Assembly (NCBI RefSeq): GCF_005938225.1
Contig: NZ_VCPC01000002.1
Coordinates: 744,001-808,000 of the forward strand
Length of the DNA stretch: 64,000 nucleotides
Reading direction: 5' to 3'
From: Arenibacterium halophilum
GTDB taxonomy: Bacteria; Pseudomonadota; Alphaproteobacteria; Rhodobacterales; Rhodobacteraceae
A model generated the notes under the pieces. That model worked only from the letters and a program-made list of their open reading frames with translations, was not told the DNA's origin and did no database searches. How positions within the stretch are numbered: the stretch's first letter is position 1; every line of letters starts with the position of its first letter. A program made the translations under genes and the position numbers. Positions 60,691 through 64,000 of this stretch are shown here, in pieces.

Positions 60691-62127
60691 ATGTCGATGG
60701 CGGTGGCGAACGAACCAAGTTTCCGGGAAAGTGTCGATCTGATGTTCAACCGCGCGGTGGCGCTGATGGACCTGCCGCCGGGGCTGGAGGAGAAAATCCG
60801 CGTCTGCAATGCCACATATACGGTGCGTTTCGGGGTGCGGCTGCGCGGGCAGATCCACACGTTTACCGGCTACCGCTCGGTTCATTCCGAACACATGGAG
60901 CCGGTCAAGGGCGGCATTCGTTTCGCGATGGGCGTGAACCAGGATGAGGTCGAGGCGCTGGCCGCGCTGATGACCTATAAGTGCGCGCTGGTTGAAGCGC
61001 CATTTGGCGGGTCCAAGGGCGGATTGCGGATTGATCCGCGCCAGTATGACGAACACGAGCTGGAACAGATCACGCGCCGCTTCGCGTACGAGCTGATCAA
61101 GCGCGACCTGATAAACCCCAGTCAGAACGTACCCGCCCCCGACATGGGCACGGGCGAACGTGAAATGGCGTGGATCGCCGACCAATACGCGCGCATGAAC
61201 ACGACCGATATCAACTCGCGCGCCTGCGTGACCGGCAAGCCGATCAATGCCGGTGGTATCCAGGGCAGAACAGAAGCAACGGGGCGGGGTGTGCAATACG
61301 CCCTGCGCGAATTCTTCCGCGATCCACGCGATGTGGAGATGGCCGGGCTGTCGGGAGAGTTGGATGGCAAGACTGTGATCGTTCAGGGCCTTGGCAACGT
61401 GGGCTATCACGCGGCCAAGTTCCTGTCGGAAGAAGACGGTTGCAAGATCGTCGGCATCATCGAACGCGATGGCGCGCTGGTCAGCAAGGATGGCCTGAAC
61501 GTCGAGGCGGTGCATCACTGGATCGCGAACCACGGCGGGGTGACGGGCTACCCCGATGCGCAGCATGTGGCAGACGGCGCGACGGTTCTGGAAGAACCCT
61601 GCGACATCCTGATCCCGGCGGCGATGGAGGGTGTCATCAACCTTGGCAATGCCGAGCGGATTCAGGCCCCGTTGATCATCGAGGCCGCGAATGGCCCCGT
61701 CACCGCCGGAGCCGACGATATCCTGCGCAAGAAGGGAACGGTGATCATTCCCGACATGTACGCCAACGCGGGCGGTGTGACCGTTTCCTACTTCGAGTGG
61801 GTCAAGAACCTGAGCCACATCCGCTTTGGCCGCATGGGCCGTCGGCAGGAGGAATCGCGCCACCAGTTGATCGTCGAAGAACTGGAGCGCCTGTCTGCCG
61901 ACCGCGATCTTGGCTGGACGCTCAGCCCCGGGTTCAAGGAAAAGTACCTGCGTGGCGCGGGCGAACTTGAACTCGTGCGCTCGGGTCTGGATGACACGAT
62001 GCGCATTGCCTACCAGTCCATGCGCGAAGTCTGGCATGGCCGCGGGGATGTGGATGACCTGCGCACCGCTGCCTATCTGGTCAGCATTGGCAAGGTGGCG
62101 GCCAGCTATCGCGCCAAGGGGCTGTAG
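60691..62127 (+). CDS. Glu/Leu/Phe/Val dehydrogenase family (glutamate dehydrogenase)
   Basis: 478 residues; NAD(P)-dependent oxidative deamination, most likely of glutamate. PVKGGIRF, LMTYKCALVEAPFGGSKGG (with substrate and catalytic lysines) and the Rossmann GLGNVGYHAAKFL are clear. The ATG at 60691 follows ACGAGGAGAT. It lies between the Tad genes and sarcosine oxidase, whose product glycine and ammonia metabolism it could join. Confidence 0.92.
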   Translation: MSMAVANEPSFRESVDLMFNRAVALMDLPPGLEEKIRVCNATYTVRFGVRLRGQIHTFTGYRSVHSEHMEPVKGGIRFAMGVNQDEVEALAALMTYKCALVEAPFGGSKGGLRIDPRQYDEHELEQITRRFAYELIKRDLINPSQNVPAPDMGTGEREMAWIADQYARMNTTDINSRACVTGKPINAGGIQGRTEATGRGVQYALREFFRDPRDVEMAGLSGELDGKTVIVQGLGNVGYHAAKFLSEEDGCKIVGIIERDGALVSKDGLNVEAVHHWIANHGGVTGYPDAQHVADGATVLEEPCDILIPAAMEGVINLGNAERIQAPLIIEAANGPVTAGADDILRKKGTVIIPDMYANAGGVTVSYFEWVKNLSHIRFGRMGRRQEESRHQLIVEELERLSADRDLGWTLSPGFKEKYLRGAGELELVRSGLDDTMRIAYQSMREVWHGRGDVDDLRTAAYLVSIGKVAASYRAKGL

Positions 62128-62137
62128 CACGCAAGCG

Positions 62138-62164
62138 CGGTCCGCCGGCCTTATCGGCGGACCG
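62138..62164 (+). terminator. Hairpin after the dehydrogenase gene
   Basis: CGGTCCGCCG (62138-62147) pairs perfectly with CGGCGGACCG (62155-62164) around seven bases, 10 bp after the stop. There is no T run, so it is a probable but not classical terminator. Confidence 0.5.
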
Positions 62165-62284
62165 ACCAAGCTGCGACCCCGGTTGCAAAAACGACCGATC
62201 TGGTCGCGCATAGACATGTTCCTGTCGAAAACCCGCGCGGCGCGCGGCGGCTCCCATTGCTAGTACTGGGGCGATCTGGTTCTA

Positions 62285-62334
62285 TCCCGGCGCAGGCAAC
62301 GGCCCCGTCGCGAACGGGGCCACGCGCGTTTCGG
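62285..62334 (+). promoter_or_regulatory. Structured leader of soxB
   Basis: GGCCCCG (62301-62307) pairs with CGGGGCC (62315-62321), and flanking CCCG and GCGC segments on the left can pair with GCGC and CGGG on the right, the latter next to the ribosome site region CGGGAG. It may influence translation of the sarcosine oxidase operon. I do not match it to a known riboswitch. Confidence 0.35.
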
Positions 62335-62348
62335 GAGTATGTAAGAAG

Positions 62349-63602
62349 ATGCGGTTTTCCGGGCTCCGGGTTCTGAAGGAAGGGCTGACTGGCAACAAGG
62401 GCTGGGGGCCGCACTGGCGCGATCCGGAACCAAAGGCGGAATACGATATCGTCATCATCGGCGGCGGCGGGCACGGTCTGTCGACCGCCTATTATCTGGC
62501 GCGCGAGCATGGGTTGAAGAACATCGCCGTGCTGGAAAAGGGCTATATCGGCGGCGGCAACGTGGGTCGAAACACCACCATCGTGCGCGCCAATTACTTC
62601 CTGCCCGGCAACAGCGAATTCTATTCCCATTCGCTGAAGCTGTGGGAAGGGCTGGAAGAAGATCTGAACTATAACGTGATGCACAGCCAGCGCGGGCTGA
62701 TCAACCTGTTCCACTCCGACGGGCAGCGCGATGCTTTTGCACGGCGTGGCAATGCGATGATCAACCAGGGCGACGACGCGATCCTGCTGTCGCGCGAGGG
62801 CGTGCGCAAACATCTGCCGTACCTCGATTTCGACAATGTGCGCTTTCCGATCTATGGCGGGCTGTATCATCCGCGCGGGGGCACGGCGCGCCACGATGCC
62901 GTGGCCTGGGGCTATGCGCGCGGGGCGTCGGACCGGGGCGTGGACATCATCCAGAATTGCGAAGTGACGGGGATCGACCGTGAGGGTGGGCGCGTCACCG
63001 GGGTGCAAACTTCGCGCGGGGGGATCCGGGCCAAGAAGGTTGCCATCGTGGTGGCGGGCCGATCCGGTCAGGTGGCGGCGATGGCGGGGATGCGCCTGCC
63101 GATCGAGAGCCACGTCCTCCAGGCCTTCGTGACCGAGGGGCTGAAGCCGGTGATCGACCATGTCATCAGCTTTGGCATGGGGCATTTCTATATCAGCCAG
63201 TCCGACAAGGGCGGGCTGGTGTTTGGCGGTGACCTAGACATGTACGCCTCTTACGCGCAGCGCGGGAACCTGCCTCTGGTCGAACATGTGATGGAGGCGG
63301 GGATGACGCTGATGCCGATGATCGGCAAGGCGCGCGTGTTGCGCTCATGGGGCGGGATCATGGACATGACGCCCGATGGGTCCCCCATCATCGACAAGAC
63401 TGATATCGACGGGCTCTATATCGATTGCGGCTGGTGTTACGGCGGGTTCAAGGCGGTGCCGGCCTCGGGCAATTGTTTCGCGCATCTGGTGGCCACCGAC
63501 AGGCCCCACCCGGCGGCCGAGAGGTTCCGGCTGGACCGGTTCCGCACCGGCAACGGGCTGATGGATGAAGAAGGGACCGGTTCCCAGCACAACCTGCACT
63601 AG
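62349..63602 (+). CDS. soxB: Sarcosine oxidase subunit beta
   Basis: 417 residues, FAD subunit of heterotetrameric sarcosine oxidase, which demethylates sarcosine to glycine and passes the methyl group to tetrahydrofolate. Dinucleotide-binding motif IIGGGGHGLSTAYYLA (37-51) and GRNTTIVRANY are typical. The covalent FMN-binding histidine of the family is expected at the position of His174 or His182 in YHPRGGTARHDAVAWG. First of the sox operon, followed by soxD and soxA. Confidence 0.95.
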   Translation: MRFSGLRVLKEGLTGNKGWGPHWRDPEPKAEYDIVIIGGGGHGLSTAYYLAREHGLKNIAVLEKGYIGGGNVGRNTTIVRANYFLPGNSEFYSHSLKLWEGLEEDLNYNVMHSQRGLINLFHSDGQRDAFARRGNAMINQGDDAILLSREGVRKHLPYLDFDNVRFPIYGGLYHPRGGTARHDAVAWGYARGASDRGVDIIQNCEVTGIDREGGRVTGVQTSRGGIRAKKVAIVVAGRSGQVAAMAGMRLPIESHVLQAFVTEGLKPVIDHVISFGMGHFYISQSDKGGLVFGGDLDMYASYAQRGNLPLVEHVMEAGMTLMPMIGKARVLRSWGGIMDMTPDGSPIIDKTDIDGLYIDCGWCYGGFKAVPASGNCFAHLVATDRPHPAAERFRLDRFRTGNGLMDEEGTGSQHNLH

Positions 63603-63644
63603 CGGCAGTTTGGCGGTGACACCGATGAAACGGAAAGCAACGAC

Positions 63645-63908
63645 ATGAGACTGACCTGCCCGATCTGTGGCGAACGCGACCGTCGCGAGTTCTACTATAA
63701 AGGCGACGCCGTCGCCGAACACCGGCCCGACCCCGACGCGGGGGAAGCGGCCTGGGACGATTACGTGCATCTGCGCGACAACCCGGCCGGGGTGACACGC
63801 GACCTGTGGTATCACGAAATGGGCTGCAACGCCTGGGTCGTCGTCACCCGCAACACGCTGACGCATGAGGTGATCGAGACGCGGCTTGCGACAGGAGGCG
63901 GCGCATGA
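63645..63908 (+). CDS. soxD: Sarcosine oxidase subunit delta
   Basis: 87 residues with the zinc-binding pattern of the delta subunit: CPICGERD near the N-terminus and HEMGC later. It lies 42 bp after soxB and overlaps soxA by four bases (63905-63908), the usual soxBDA order. Confidence 0.95.
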   Translation: MRLTCPICGERDRREFYYKGDAVAEHRPDPDAGEAAWDDYVHLRDNPAGVTRDLWYHEMGCNAWVVVTRNTLTHEVIETRLATGGGA

Positions 63909-64000
63909 GGATCGCGGGCAAGGGGCTGATCGACCGCACCGACGCGGTGCAGTTCAGCTTTGACGGGCGCATGTTCCAGGGCTACCGGGGTGATACGCTG
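63905..64000 (+). CDS. soxA: Sarcosine oxidase subunit alpha (3' partial)
   Basis: Only the first 32 residues lie in the window: RIAGKGLIDRTDAVQFSFDG then MFQGYRGDTL, the start of the SoxA N-terminal domain, which resembles a [2Fe-2S]-ferredoxin-like fold. Start ATG overlaps the soxD stop. Confidence 0.93.
   Translation, partial: MRIAGKGLIDRTDAVQFSFDGRMFQGYRGDTL

Noticed and set aside
60607-62217. 536-codon open frame on the minus strand
   Set aside because: Fully antisense to the glutamate dehydrogenase gene, which has all catalytic motifs.
1-64000. CRISPR array, prophage or known defence system
   Set aside because: No regularly spaced repeats, phage structural genes, cas genes or other recognisable defence genes were seen.

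Overview
The window comes from a GC-rich alphaproteobacterium, most likely a marine Rhodobacteraceae (Roseobacter-type). The basis is gene content: TRAP and ABC uptake systems in dense operons, a heterotetrameric sarcosine oxidase (soxBDA), Tad pilus pseudopilin genes, a Hint-domain protein, a mitochondrial-type sulfide:quinone oxidoreductase, the hom-glpX-recJ order, and a GC-rich intergenic stem-loop repeat of a kind I recall from this family. The genus cannot be told from sequence alone.

Layout. 1-3030: sulfide oxidation (sqr, cut by the window edge) and a SulP anion transporter. 3158-11271: a MarR regulator divergent from an operon joining a complete LIV-type ABC transporter to an acyl-CoA synthetase and an SCP-x-like thiolase, which suggests import and CoA-dependent breakdown of a carboxylic acid. 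11372-17176: a LysR regulator divergent from a CuyA/D-cysteine desulfhydrase-like PLP enzyme, a TRAP transporter and an alpha/beta hydrolase. 17415-23081: a five-gene Dpp/Opp-type ABC transporter. 23160-28776: a CPA1 antiporter, a DEAD-box helicase, an AT-rich orphan gene, and a Tat-exported intradiol-like protein paired with a diheme membrane protein. 28996-33266: an RND efflux pair. 33373-36816: an ammonia-lyase homologue without the canonical MIO triad, an ornithine cyclodeaminase-like protein and a signal-less PhnD-like protein. 37205-41669: a TetR regulator divergent from an SDR, a saccharopine-dehydrogenase-like protein and a second acyl-CoA synthetase. 41772-48744: an XRE regulator, a small membrane protein, and a DeoR-linked AepXVW/Fbp-like ABC transporter divergent from an inositol-monophosphatase-family gene. 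48745-49451: an IS3 remnant beside tRNA-Glu. 49543-54976: recJ, glpX, hom, a small lipoprotein and a TetR regulator. 55008-60377: pirin, a Hint protein, a small membrane protein and three Tad genes. 60691-64000: a Glu/Leu/Phe/Val dehydrogenase and soxB-soxD-soxA (cut by the window edge).

Most of the window is solute capture coupled to catabolism, with a regulator beside nearly every uptake or enzyme operon. Four transporter operons carry an RNA hairpin just after the binding-protein gene. The most unusual regulatory DNA is upstream of the SDR gene at 38121: three copies of a TetR-like half-palindrome, then a leader with mutually exclusive helices ending in a terminator that abuts the ribosome binding site.

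The most unusual enzyme set is the 33373-36816 cluster, whose ammonia-lyase homologue lacks the residues that form its cofactor.
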